DNA of 64,000 nucleotides from Buxus sempervirens. Lineage: Eukaryota; Streptophyta; Magnoliopsida; Buxales; Buxaceae. Made by a program: the position numbers and the translations under genes. Shown one piece after another: positions 1 through 13,600 of the stretch (its first letter is position 1; each line of letters begins with the position of its first letter). The stretch spans positions 11,890,048 to 11,954,047 of the forward strand of contig OX387194.1 in NCBI GenBank assembly GCA_947561395.2. Reading direction: 5' to 3'. The notes beneath the pieces are model-generated. The model did not search any database. It saw nothing but the letters and a program-made list of their open reading frames with translations, and had not been told where the DNA came from.

Positions 1-845
1 ATAAATATAAGTCTATATGGGCATACAAGTCAGTATATATTGTTGTACAAGTCGATTGGTAGAAGGTACAAGTCATTTGGTTGGGTGGTACAGGTTGTCT
101 TATAAATGTACAAGTCAATACACAGCATTGTACAAGTCATCTAACAGCGATATATGCCTCTGTAGGCATACAAGTTAGCGTATATTGTTGTATAAGTCAA
201 TTGATAAAAGGTACAAGTCATTTGGTTAAGTGGTACAGGTCGCCTTATAAATGTACAAGTCAGTACACAGCATTGTACAAGTCATCTGAAAGAGATATAT
301 AAGTCTCTATAAGCATACAAGTCAGTATATATTATTGTACAAGTCAATTCATATAAAGTACAAGTCATTTGATTGAGTGGTACAAGTTGTCCTATAAATG
401 TACAAGTCAGCATATAACATTGTACAAGTCGTTTGACAGAGAGATATAAGTCTATATAGGCATACAAGTTAGTGTATATTGTTGTACAAGTCAATTGATA
501 ACAGATACAAGTCATTTGGTTGAGTAGTACAAGTTGCCTTATAGCTGTATAAGTTAATATATAGCATTGTACAAGTCATCTCATAGATGTATAAAATCAC
601 CATAGGCATACAAGTTAGTGTATATTTTTATACAAGTCAATTGATAGAAGGTACAAGTTATTTTATTGAGTCATACAAGTTGTAAATAGTCATACAAGTC
701 AATACAATATATATATATTGTACAAGTCATTATAATAAGTGGTACAGGTCACCTTATAGCTGTATAAGTCAATACATGCTATTGTAGAAGTTAATTAATA
801 AAGGGTAAAAATGTTCTTAAGTATTTTACAAGTCATTTTATTGAG
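1..845. repeat. Satellite-like tandem array, ~146-bp unit built on TACAAGTCA
   Basis: The phrase GCATACAAGT recurs near 21, 165, 312, 460 and 605, giving a higher-order period of about 146 bp. Inside each unit the core TACAAGTCA (or TACAAGTTA, TACAGGTC) recurs every 20-28 bp, so the unit is itself built from shorter diverged repeats. About five and a half units are present and the array probably continues left of the window. It decays toward 800 and stops at the CT microsatellite. Short open frames inside it are by-products of the repetition. Confidence 0.9.
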
Positions 846-846
846 G

Positions 847-849
<3 letters not shown>

Positions 850-935
<86 letters not shown>
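850..935. repeat. (CT)n microsatellite
   Basis: An almost uninterrupted CT dinucleotide run of about 85 bp, followed by a short C run and CTTT-rich sequence. It sits exactly at the edge of the satellite array. Confidence 0.97.
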
Positions 936-937
<2 letters not shown>

Positions 938-1092
938 CCCCTTTCTTTCTTTATTTTAAAAAAAACGTAGAAAAATGTTGGGGGCAAAGTGTACTTTTAG
1001 AAATTTATTTAATTCAATCAATCTTCAAACATAGCAACGGCATTCTTTGAAATCTATGTATTTGATTTTCTATTTTACTTAAAATGAGAAAA

Positions 1093-1382
1093 GGGCATTC
1101 TTGGAAGTATTAAGCTTGTAATAATGAAATGTCATTAGAAGTTAATTAGTTTGATTAAGGTGTAAGTTTGATAAAGGTGTACTGAAACACACTACTGCTT
1201 GTAATGATGAAATGTCACTAAAAGTTAATTAGTTTGATAAAGGTGTGCTGAAACACACTACTGGAAACCTTGATACTTTTTGTACGAATAAGGTAAAGGG
1301 TATTCTTGGAATAAATCGGTTTGTAATAATGGAATGCCACTAAATGTTAATTACTTTGATAAAGGTGTGCTGAAACACACGA
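1093..1382. repeat. Three diverged copies of a ~65-bp repeat
   Basis: A segment reading TTGTAATAATGAAATG followed by GTTAATTAGTTTGAT and GTGCTGAAACACAC starts near 1115, 1199 and 1320. The copies differ by point changes and spacing. A short partner (GGGCATTCTTGGA and GGGTATTCTTGGA) precedes the first and third copies. Confidence 0.75.
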
Positions 1383-1385
1383 GGC

Positions 1386-4300
1386 AAAACTTAGCTGACT
1401 GAATTTTAAATATTTTCATAAAGTATCACTAAAAATTAATTTTCCCCCCGATTTTCTATGGTTGCTTACTCGTCCAGAAGAGAAATACAAATAACAGCAA
1501 GCACATAAGCAAGGGAGGATAAAACATATAGAAAATCATGGTAAGACTAATGTCTAAACTTTGTTTCTTTTTAAAGTTTTTTCTTTAGGAAGTTTTAGGT
1601 GTGGCACTCTTTGAATAGCTTTACTATTCTGATTTGGGGATCACTTAAATAAGTATAAGTTCGATGCGTCTTTATATCTGCCTTTAAGATCCCTGAACCA
1701 GTATAGAGCATGGTTCGTGTAATAAGAACGATGATTTGATCATATTTAACAGTTAATTTAATGTTCGATTGAATTTGTGTCCAGATCAAACTATTCAGGG
1801 ATTATTTTGGCTATATTTGTATCTTGATGTAGTACATGTCCAGTAGATGATGGTATTGTTTTCCATTTTGATTTGTCAAATGGCACAGATTCCACCATTT
1901 ACCAAGTCTGGCTAATTTTCTTCCATATACCCTCTGTGCCCATCTACTCTTTGGTTTCTTTTTTAACTTTGAGTTTTCCCACCTTTTTTGCTAGGGGAAT
2001 TTTTTATTACAAATGTAAATATATGAATTTGGATCCATGATTATATATTAAATTTAAATAGGGAATGCACAATAAATTATGCTCCAACTGTATTTTTTTT
2101 TAATTAGGTTTTTTAGTTAAATCTTGTTAACATCTAAATTTCCTGATTTGTAGAAATTTACTGTAGTCTATATTCTTCAAGAAATTTACTGTATGATATT
2201 TATATGAATAAAAAGGAATGGCCGACCCATTTTCATGAAAAATTTACACGAGTTCTTGCATGAAAAAGTAAATACCATATCCTACAAGTGTTTATAGTCC
2301 CCAAAGACAGTTCAAGTCATTTAGAAACAATGAAAAAACCGAATTCCAGAATTTGGAGAGAAGAGAACTGGATCTTCAAGGCAATTAATATCTGAATGAT
2401 TTAGATGATTTATTCTCAAAAACTAGAGCTAGCATTTACTTTCTTCTTTTACCTTTATTATTAGTTAATGATAACATCTTCTTTTATTCAGAAAAAAAAA
2501 AAAAAAAAAGCAGCCACAAATTTCTAAGTTCTTTCTTTATTGCTTTTTTTCTTTTTTCATTTGATGTGATATCTTTTTCTACTTTCATTTCATTCATATA
2601 ATAATACCAAACATGAGAGATATTGTACTTGTTTTAATGCTATCTTTGCTATCTTTTTCTTTGTTATTTGTCATGGATCAAGTTAATATCTTCACTCATA
2701 ATTTCTATAAATCTCCCTTTTTTTTTTCCATTGTGATATAGTTCTTCACAGAAAATTTTCTGTCATGACTTTTTGAGTTCTTTGTTCACCATATTCTTAA
2801 AATTTCATTACAAGATATATTGAGTAACTCTTATGTTAAAGATCATTAATGTTAGCATTGATAATGGTACGAGATTCAGTGCTTCTGTATATTTTTTTTT
2901 CTATATTGTTATGTGTGTTAAAACTGGTTATGATTATCTTTGATTTCATAAATTTAATACATCTGTTACAACTAATTGTACGAGATTCAGTGCTTCTGTT
3001 TATTTTTTTTTTTATATTGTTATGTGTGTTAAAACTGGTTATGATTATCTTTGATTTCATAAATTTAATACATCCGTTACAGCTATATAAAAAGCCCTTT
3101 TGATATGTTGTAGAGACACATGATCCAAACTTGTGAATATTAAAATAGAATCCATACCATAGGCCACAGCATGTTTAATGCTACAAGGATATCAAAGTAA
3201 AAGCAATTCAAATTCTTTAAGTAGACTGTGTAAACACTAAATAACCTTAGCTATTGTCTACCAATTCTAAAAGCATAGATGAATATACTAGCCTTCAAGG
3301 TACACTACTTCTTCCAAGATTTATCTTGATTTGGGTTGAACTTTTAGAGAGGCCATGAAAATTTATCATTGTCTGATTGCTTGTGACAGTAAGGCTTATT
3401 ATGACTTGCAAATTGTATGAACTGTATTTTGAGGTTTTTTCTTTGTTTACAGTTTTATCCAAATTTATCTCAAAGTAAAAGCAATTTATTGCTAGTCTAC
3501 TATGATACTCCTAATTGTCTTCTTTTGAACTTTTGTTCATGAACCATGGAATAGATTTTTTTATGAAAAAAAATTGAATGCATAAGAATTAGATCAATAG
3601 TAGAGGACCAACATGTGGAGAAAATCACGTACCCTTGTCAGTTTTTACCTTCCAAGTAATGGTAATTACTAGCATAAAAACAAGTTCTATTATGGATACT
3701 TAAATTCAATTACTAATACTTCTATTACCAAATATCACTGGCCTTATGGCTTATCTAATTTCTTTCGTAAGTTTTGACATAATTGATGTTGTTCTTTTTC
3801 ACTTAGCTATTGATTCATGTTTTTAATTCATGAATTCTTATACTTCAAGAAATTTCCATTTAATAAGATGCCAATTACTATCATACTAATACTTGCACCA
3901 GAGGTAAAACAACTTAATACTTTTATTATTATTATGATATTGTGAACTCTACACAATAATAAATTTGATACTGTTGTCTCCAAGCTCTATAGTCCTGATC
4001 TACTCTTAGATGTATGAAGTTTAGGTTCAGTGGCTACAGCCTGGTTCATCTTTATTTGAAGGAAGAGCCAAGTTTGAATGCTAAACCCATCATCAAAGTT
4101 ATTAAACTTTTTGTAAAAGATACTTATATTTTCCTTCTTTTTTTTTTTTATAACAAATGATAATAATCTAAAGTAATTTTGCCACTCAAAATCTTTCATG
4201 TGCAATTCACGTGCGTTTTACTAGTATTAAAAAAACAAAAAAACCTAATTACTTGGAATAAAGAGCTTATTGACAGTGATGATTCATAAACAAACACAGA

Positions 4301-4575
4301 CTAAAATGTCAACTACTGTTGGCCAAGCATGAATATCAATCATATCTGCAATAGTCATGAATGGTTTAACAGAAGCAATTAAAATTTCACCCAAATAATA
4401 ATTTATTATCAGGCATTCTTTTCTTTAAAAACAAGCCGGAATAATAATCAATGTAGTGGTCCAATTATATTACCTGAATAATGCTCAGATACGGCAGTTA
4501 TAATTAAATTGAAGCTCAAAAACAGAAACAGGAAGAGCAAAACTTGAAGCCAAAGCTACTGAAAGAAGATTTTAC
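1386..4575. other. No gene recognised; probable last visible intron of CPL4
   Basis: AT-rich sequence with poly(A)/poly(T) runs and only short open frames lacking recognisable domains. I looked on the minus strand for the BRCT-domain exons expected to follow the CPL4 exon ending at 4576 and did not find them, so this stretch is best read as intron. It contains the 111-bp tandem duplication at 2867-3088. Confidence 0.5.
2867..3088. repeat. 111-bp tandem duplication
   Basis: Two adjacent copies (2867-2977 and 2978-3088), both beginning GTACGAGATTCAGTGC and running through TTTCATAAATTTAATAC. They differ by only a few bases, so the duplication is recent. Confidence 0.92.
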
Positions 4576-4614
4576 CTGTCTTACATCTCTATCTGTAACA
4601 TCAGCCCCATGATC
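4576..4614 (-). CDS. CPL4: CPL4 exon 7 (13 codons)
   Basis: A micro-exon reading [13 protein letters not shown], bounded by TTTCAG and CAG|GTAAAA. The DRDVRQ end matches the peptide that precedes the BRCT domain in CPL4. It is the last exon I can place. Confidence 0.82.
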
Positions 4615-7600
4615 CTGAAATACAATGCCAGATCAATTAGAAAAAAAAAACTAAATAGTGAGTGATACCACTTGAATAAACAAGAACACAAGATTATTGA
4701 CTGACCAGGTCAAAGAACATCTCGTGAATCCTTTTGAGAACTTTAAGAATGCTTGCAAGAGCACCATCAGACTCACTTTCATCACTTTTTGTCTCCGAAA
4801 GAGATTTGCAATTGAAACCAAATTGGCGACAACTTGAAGCAAAGTAATGATATCTTTCCATCAGAATCAGATTTTCCCTATGCTTCTGCCAAACCTATAT
4901 TCAACAACCAGAATGTATTTAATACGAAGAATCTTTCACTTTATGGAACATGCAGAATTATGAAATAATTCTCAAGTTTCAAAGATTTCCAATAGAGTAT
5001 AGTGTTTAGACTCATTAATACAGTGTTAGTTAAACTAACAAAAACTACCCAGTTATCCTTTACGATCACAGGTTTTCAGAGCCAGAAGGTAGACCACACT
5101 TGCCTACAAAGTAATCCTTTGAAAGCCATGGATCATAGAATCTGGGGTCACATGGTTATTAAACTATACAATACAGGTAGAAGTATGAATTCCCAGAGAA
5201 TAAGAGGTATGTTTATGGACACAAGTTCTTTCTGGAGAACCCCAAGATATCACTCCCATGCATATCCCTACTCACCACCACTTATGTCCATGTCTGTTGT
5301 CATTAGACATCTGGTATCCTCAACATCCACCCAAAGTAATGTTAGTAAATACTATTACATATGAGAAGTAAATGGACTAGCATCCTCAAAACATGAGTTG
5401 GACACGGTATTGTAAGCAATAATTGTCATATTATGGATAAGGGTGATTTGAGCCATGTATGCACTCTTTCTAAACATAACATTTCTTGTACTAGAGCAGT
5501 TGGATTCCACTGGAGTTTAAGGTTTACAATGAGAATTTTAGGGCTCAGTGTTTAAGGTTTAAGTTAAACATGATATTTAACGTCTTACAACACTTGGATT
5601 ATTGAATTCTACCACAATATACGCATGAGGGTTGATTCATTTAGGCTCTGTTTGTTTCACCGGAAAATATTATCCAGAAGAAAATTTTCCAAGAAAAAAT
5701 TTTCCGGAAGAAAATTTTCCAAATGTTTGGATGTAACATGGAAAATGTTTTAGAATTTTATTCTTTTTTCTTTTCTTATACAAATGCAAATAAAAGCACC
5801 TTCCCTAGGAACTAAAATGGCTTGAGCGCTTATTTTTCATGCGAATTTTAAATCCTTTGCTTCCATAGTGTTTCTACCTTCTTATAAAAACAACTCTTAT
5901 CTAGCTCCAGCAAGTTGGATATGCGATGGATAATGGTCTTATCAGCCATGATACATAAGATGGATGGCATACTTGAACCGCATACTATTGTTATCTTGTT
6001 AAAAGGTGGTGATAGCATAAGAACCTTCAAAGTGAACCAATACAAGTAAAAGAAATTGCTAACTAATTACATGTGGATTCTTCTCAACAAAAGAGATAGT
6101 CTTTATCAGAGTAAACACTAATAAACTACAAAAGATAAAAACCAACCATTCTAAACAAAAGAAATAAGTCTCAAAGCATATAAGAGCATGAAATCTCCAA
6201 AATCCATGACTGACACATATTCAAACTATAGTCAACCAAATGTAAATATAAAAACAAGAAGTATTTAAAATATTATAAAACGAAATAAGTCAAGACGTTT
6301 ATAAACCAAAACCTAGTCTAAACTAGCACTAGTGGAACCGAAACCTAGTCTAAACTAGCACTAGTGGAAGAGATAAAAGAGATAAAATGACAAAAGGAAA
6401 TAAAAACCTCATTGTGTAAGAAGTATATATCTTACCATCTGTACTTCCACCCATCTGAATGAAAACAAGAGAACAATAACTTAGCTTCCCAAGCAAACAC
6501 GGCCTGGAATATCTTAAAATCCCATATCATAGTTATATTCAAAAAAGTAGTAACAACAGAAAAGATGGAAAGTTTCCATACAACACATTTACAGCCTCTT
6601 CCCAATAATAACAAAAACAGCCACTAGAATCACAACATGATTCCCTAATTTACTTTGGGCTCTTCCCTCTGTCATTAATGTTCATCCAAAATTTCATGCA
6701 CAGCCAAGCATGGGCTATGGCTATTGAATTGATTTTCAGAGCTATCATCTTACAGTAATTTTTATCATCAAAGTATTTCTTTCATGAACAAAGAACAGTC
6801 TTTCGCATTTCTGGCGACAGCAGAACTTGGAATGCAGTGTATTCATGCATCATCCAGTCTGTCTTAGTTCCTTTTGGTGGCTTCTCCCTATAGAAAACAA
6901 GTGTATTCATCTGTCCAACTAGTTTGCCATTATAATACACCTTGCCAGCTCCTGTAGCCTTCCAGTATCCTTCACCAGGTTTATTAAGTCCAGCAGCTCT
7001 ATTAGGTCGATCCCCATTCGCATATTTCTTATCTCTCCATGTGAAGAAGTACCATTCTTTCTCCCTATTATTATATGGTGCTGTTCCAATAAAAAATCCC
7101 ACCACCCCCAAATTGGATTAACAAAGAAATATCAAACAAGCCCTCACAAAACGTATATAAATTAAACAAAAAATACATGCTATTAATAACTAAGGAAAGG
7201 AAAACAAGAACACATGACAAGACACAAGGAAGCATAAACAACCAAAAAAAAAAAAAGGCATATCTAAATGGCATAAACAAGTAAAAAGATGCATATGTGG
7301 TTGCTTCAAGAGCCTTTGTTGCACTACAAGGAGAGGTCCTCCAATATCTTACTATTCTTGTTAGTTGCTAATTGTGAAAGATTGAGAGAGAGAGAGAGCA
7401 AAAGCTTTGTTGGAATGGTCTCCATTCCAGGACAGGTTCAAGTCCTGACAATTTCTCTCTTCCCCAGTTCATTCATTCATTCATCCTTTCTGCCCTCATC
7501 CCGTTCAATGTATGCTCAACTATTTTATCATTTCTTCATAGGGAGATCTCAAACATTAGTAGCAAATAGCAGCCTAACCAAAACAAGGTTGCTCTTGATG

Positions 7601-10600
7601 AGGCCCAAGAACAAGTTAGGCTTATCACACGATCAACACAATCCCATCTAAATAAGACATGGGTTGTGTTTGGTTTGAATGGATTAATGGGTTTTAACAA
7701 CAAAAACCCATCTATCCAACCCCACTAATTTATTACTGTTGTTGCTGTCTAAACCCCATGACAAGTAACCAAAGTAGCAACAATTTTAGGCCTAAAGACA
7801 GTGGAAAATAGTACAATTATCAGAGAAGAAAAATGTAATTGAGATGTGTTGAGTTTGGCACAAAGGAGGCTTCCCTCCCTTATCAGAAGGTAAGAAGAAA
7901 CCTGTTATTGCCCTCAAGTAATGTGGAACAATGCCCTATTCACAAATAAAAACTACATGGAGTGACCAAAAAATCTCAGTACAAGGAGCTTGGTAGGGTT
8001 GAAACTTTGGATGGGATGACTCAAGGCCCAATCGATCGGGAGGCTCCTTTTTATTGATTAGGTTTGAGTTGTCATGAATCTGAAATAAAAAAAGATTCAA
8101 ACCCTTATCCAATAAGCAACAAACTCAGTAGAAATCAAATAGACTGTGACAATCAAATGCAGTTGGGGTTGGCTAATAACATACCCTCTTGGATTTGACT
8201 AGAGTTCCAAATGTTTCTTCAACTTGAAAACCACGGAATGCCCTGTTTATTTTGGTTTCCTTCAACAATTTTCTCATTGGATGTATAAGACTGAATCCTA
8301 CTTTTCTATCTCTTGATGAATAATGGATTAAGGAATGCAGGCTCTGGCATGCATTTATCAGCAGGCAATTAGCAGTGTTTGTTTAAAAATGAATAAACAA
8401 ACAAGAAGTAACCAATCACATCTGTCAAGATCAACCAGATTTCCTCATCCCCTTCTTGTTCACACTAACTCTGCTCATATCTATTTCTTCTACATCCCTT
8501 ATGTATCCTTAAGCTTGCTTGGAGACTCTACAGACCTGCAATTCCTCTCTTTACCACATCCAAAAAGGCCTCCAAATAGACCAAATTGCCTCCTTATACT
8601 CTGTCAACAAATCCCAGATCAAACCCATTTCTCATAATGCTAAAGATTTGCTTGTATCAGTCCCTTCTGCTTGCAAAGCACCCTGATTTCTTCTACAGAT
8701 TCACAACCAGAATATGGATAAGCATAATAATCATCTGAGACTCCTATAAAAACGTAAAGATCTCCACCGCAATCCCAATAAATCAATCAGAAAAAAATAA
8801 CTTAACGTCGTACAAAGATATAAGGAACCCTAAAGAAACCCTAATATCTTAATAAAGTAAAACAGATGATCTAAAACAAAACTTCACATAAACAAGAACG
8901 GAAAAGTAGAAGAAATAACATCAAGAGAGAATCGAACAAGAGCAAGATCCCTCACCTTGATAGGAGGAGAAATGAAAAAACGAGGCTTCGAACGATCAGA
9001 AGAAAACAGAACAATGAAGAGGCGATTGCCCTCGAACCTCTATTTATAGATGCTATCGCCGAATGCCGGCTCTCTACGAAACTTAATATCGCTGAATCCC
9101 AGATCAAACCCACGGCCTCTCTTCAGTTGTCCGATTTCTTCACCACCGCAGGAAAAGCTATAAGGAGGGAGGAATGCAAGGCTCTGATTTGGTCATGCCC
9201 CAGGAGAAGGAAGAAAAAAAGAGGCTCTCGAGCTACCTTCGTCATGCCTAGGAAGCTCCCGAGCTATCTTCGTCGAAGTCGTTCGTCATGCCAGGAGAAC
9301 GAAGAAGGGAGTCGAAGTCGTGGAGAAAAAAATTTTGAAACACGAGCACAAGGCAAGAGCTCCGTTCGTAATGCCCTGGCGGAAGATAACTTCCGCTGAA
9401 TTTTAGCAGAAGTTATTTTCCGCCAATTTTACTCCAAATTGGAAAATATTTTCCTTCAGTTTCCGTTTTCCCCCTAAAACAAACATCCAGAAAACTTCAA
9501 AATTCCGGAAAATATTTTCTTTTCCCTATTTTCCGGTGAAACAAACAGAGCCTTAACCAAACAGAAAAAGAACACAAAAAAATTTCAACTTCAGAATCAT
9601 GCCGGTAGAGTTTTGGACATACCTAGCACAAACCCAAATCCCAAGTAAGGTGCATCAACAAAGGAAATAAATAAGCATAGAATATAAGCTCAGGAGTCAA
9701 TTCATTTAACTAATAAGAAAATCTGAAGCATACATGAAATTCAGATTTCAGACAAAAAATCAACATTCCTACAAAGTATATACATGAAGCAGCTAGTCTA
9801 GAAAGATCATAATTATAATTCCATCAATCAGACTTCCCACCACCTCTTACTGAAACTTGCTCGCTATTTTTCAACTAGAACTATTCATGATTCTTCATTG
9901 ATATCATCTGACAAATATAAGGAGAGGCTTAGATTCTTGTGGTCAAAGCATTTTGTCCCAGGATATCAACAAGCCAATAACTATGTCATAAACTTCTTTC
10001 AAATAAAGGAAATATATAAAAAGAATCCATAAACCAATTAGAAAGGAAGCATGGACTGGTTGCCCAAGTACTTACAATCTCTGTATCGTCTAGGATCACA
10101 ACAGCACTCTCTTGCCCTAGCACCACATCAAGGCCTTTTTGATGCCTCTGGGTGCAATCAGCTTGTGAAATTACTCTAGAGCTGAAGTAAATTCTTCCAG
10201 GGTCAAGTAGCTTCGCTATTTCCATTGCATAGGAACGTTCTGCCATTGTGTATATACACATTTCAAACATGCCACTTGCTTCCTTCAGAAAGGTATGAAC
10301 AAAGGGCCTCAACTTTGTCAACATGTGCATAGAATCCAATCTGAAAATGCTGCCGCTCGAAACATCTACCATTTCAAGAATTTTAATCCCATCAACAGAG
10401 TACGCAAGTAGGAAAATGAAAGTTGTGCAGATCAGAATATGCAAATAATAACAGCAGATAAAAATCATGAACCAGAATGAAGGATGAAAACTTTATCAAT
10501 ATAAAGCGAAGATCTTATTATTTTGCACGGTTCATTAAGACAATCCAAAGAGACTCTCCTGAAACATATATATAGAGAAAACAAAAGGAAAATCTTATGG

Positions 10601-13600
10601 AAAGCTCATAAATTAAATGAATCTTGTAAAACCTTGGGTATTTAAAAATAAATAAATAAATAACCCAAGCCTAGGAAAAGGAGCAACACATCTGGACCAT
10701 TCAAAGTACAGAATTACAAAACAAAAGCGGGCCCACACAAGACATATCATTCCCAAAATACGAGGCACCTTTATCTCCTTATTTAGTACAGATTCTACAG
10801 AATTGCATCTGTCTTTAGGCCTTTAGGATTATTATCCTAACGCAAATTATATAACTTACCAGCATATTTTCTTCAGAGGCCCACAGCATCACTAGTTGAC
10901 AAATAGACCATGGCTTAAAACATGGATCCAGACTTCTTACATTTTGAAAATTTTCGCATATGTGCCCCACATATAAGGGTGTCAAGTTTTTCCCTACTAT
11001 GGTAATTGCTTTTACAATTGTAACAACAAAGATCACAAAGGTGTGACATCGCCTTCAGTGTCCTAAAAAATTCACCATTCTAAAGATGCAATTTTTCTCT
11101 TGGGATCAACTTTAAGATTTTGGTTTAAACTTTATATCAGAAGCCTAAAAACAGAGCATATTATTTTAGTTATAATCTGTCAGCACAGCATACCTGGTTA
11201 TTCTTGCATGTCAGCTTGTACAGAGAGATATCAAATATGTACCAAATAATACAAACGCATTTGTCAATGTTTTATACGTATCAGCACATAGATATAAATG
11301 TAATCATCATTACTTCAAAGAATCATCTTTTGATTTTGAAACAACCAAAGATCGATCTAGAGAGAATCTTACACCTGTTAAAAGGGAAATAGCTTCCTAT
11401 CCATGAAGTCCTTGCTCATCAACCCCAAGAACATCCTTAACAGAAAAACTATACAATTTTCCAAAATGCCTTTAACTGTCCTATTGAATGGTCTTCAGAA
11501 GGAACACTCAGTTGACTTGAATTCACATGCTTTTTCCTTTTAATACTTCCCTAATCTTAATGAATTCCATAATAGACACAGCCATAATAATTGGAATACA
11601 GAAGAAGCCATAATAGAGCAAGCTACAAAACATCTGTTCTGGTTCTGGCAAACCATTTTTTAAAAAGCCAACCATTCATTCCTTTTAATCAAGAACCACA
11701 GTTACCCATCTCAACAATAAATCTGTAACGCTTAATGGAATGATGGATGGGGGTATATGTGAACCACAGAAATAAAATTTTGACAAAAGAACTGAGCATG
11801 TGGCAATAACAACGCAATTTCTAGAAAATCTAAATTTTAAACTTATCCAAAACAATGGAATGAGCAAACAAGACAATCTTGATTCCACTTATAAGGATTT
11901 GACATTTGATAATTGCATCTGATACAGATGCAAGAACTTCAATCTTTTTTTTCTCTCTTTCTTCGTTAGACAAACGATATGAGTTGTGTGATCAGAAATC
12001 TTGGAAAGTTAGAACCTTGTTTTCCACATAATTAATCCCAAAACAGTTTTTATAGAATTCACAACAGTCTCTATAGGAATAAAAAGGATCCAAAATATCA
12101 GTAAATAGTAATCCTTGATTCCCTTGCCATTTAAAATACTGTTTTAGTGGACTGACAAACAATTGCGGGAGAACAGAGAGATTGAGGGTGCTTGTCGAAA
12201 ACCTAAACAGTACCTAGATATAAATCTCCAAGCCTCTCCATTCAACTCAAACCACCATTTGAGATACAATAGATGCTGAAGCAGCAGAGAAAGTTCACTG
12301 GTGGTGGTACCGCGAAAACTCATCTTCATTGGTCAAACATATACGGAAACCAAAGGCAGTAGAGATAGAAATTTGAGCTGAAAGATGCATTACCTAAGTT
12401 GACAGTATGGAAATGTAACATACAATCACAACCTTCCAAATGTTCAAATAAATTTTCGAATATAATTGTTCAGGAGATAATAGCATCACTAAGAAGGTTA
12501 TTTTATCAGAAACAGATTGGATTTTATTTTTATTCCATCTTGAAAAGCACTTTTATCACTTAAGAAGGACAAGGGTGCCATGAGACTGTCTACCTCAAGA
12601 GAATCAAACGTATATGTGCTGCATGCCCAACAAATAAACAGTGCTCGCAGAACAAATGTAACTTTCTAAGCTACAAAAACTGGTAATACTAAGCGTAGCA
12701 AAAACACAATAAACCAAAAAACTAGTTATACCTTGCAAAGAATCTGTTTGGCTCTTCAAATATTCTTCTTCAGATGTTATATCAAGAAGTCTAGTTGAAT
12801 TAAGCAGCGTGTGGTCTAAATCAAGAACCAAGTAAAGCTTTTTATTACGCAACAGGTTTTTCAGATCTGTGATTCGTAATCGAGCAATCTCCTCATCACC
12901 AAGCTTTAGATGCTGCACAAACAATCAAATGATCAAGTCTAATTCAAGTAAACATATATATGACTTTATCATCACCTAGGTCTCAGAAGCTCAGTCATTT
13001 CTTATTTTGTTATCTTTAATGAATAATTTTTATAAAATACCAGTCAGATACAAGTATGAGAAAGACAGATGACAAAAGACTATAAAATATTAAGGCAGTA
13101 CATTGATAAAATCATTCAATTTGATCATCTGAATCGTCAAGGTTCACAATCCCAGCTAGATGTGTATCTGCTGACCCCAAAGACGCTTGTTGCACTTGGT
13201 TAGTGAAAAGAATAGTTCAAGTGCTTATCCACTGTCCCCTGTCCATGGATGTGTAGGATTTCTTCATTTCAAATGTTCCATTGTTGCTGGGTTGCCCCAA
13301 ATTTCAGCAAGGATGCCTTGACACTATGGTCCACATATCCTTAAAGGCATCTTAAGGAGATTGATTCCATTTAAAACACATCATGGTTCTTGGAAGGAGA
13401 GGAATAAAATAATTTTTTTTTCTTTTCGTTTTTAAAGGAAATATATCAAACTCTCTTCCCGGGTTATATACAACTAATGGAGAGCTAGGTGGAGCTCAAT
13501 TTTTCCCTAGTTTAATGAATTCATTAGATCAAAGTTTCCTTCTAGTTGGAATGGGCCAATATTGGTAACTTGAGGAGTTTTAGTCAAGTGGTTTCTTTTG

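Larger units (their letters stand above)
5644..9552. mobile_element. PIF/Harbinger-type element (3.9 kb) carrying a NAC gene fragment, in CPL4 intron 5
   Basis: Perfect terminal inverted repeats of about 26 bp (starting GGCTCTGTTTGTTTCACC at the left, reverse complement at the right) flanked by a TTA target duplication (5641-5643 and 9553-9555). A 3-bp TTA duplication and GG(C/G)-TGTTTG ends are the signature of the PIF/Harbinger superfamily. Subterminal regions are rich in AAAATTTTCC repeats. I see no transposase, so it is non-autonomous. The interior holds a NAC-domain exon (6782-7080, minus) and a TATA-box with exon-like start (9041 to 8956, minus), which implies captured host gene sequence. 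Confidence 0.85.

Noticed and set aside
811-1050. Open frame with a long Ser-Leu repeat
   Set aside because: It is the translation of the CT microsatellite.
3987-4205. Possible BRCT exon of CPL4 on the minus strand
   Set aside because: The translation has none of the BRCT motifs and the splice sites do not fit.
4651-4842. 63-codon minus-strand open frame
   Set aside because: Shadow of CPL4 exon 6, which is read in another frame with clear family similarity.
8335-8637. 100-codon plus-strand open frame in the Harbinger element
   Set aside because: No domain, no start context, low-complexity composition; opposite to the inferred captured transcript.
9127-9399. 90-codon Arg/Ser-rich open frame near the Harbinger right end
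   Set aside because: Arises from GA-rich subterminal sequence with repeated GTCATGCC; no family match.
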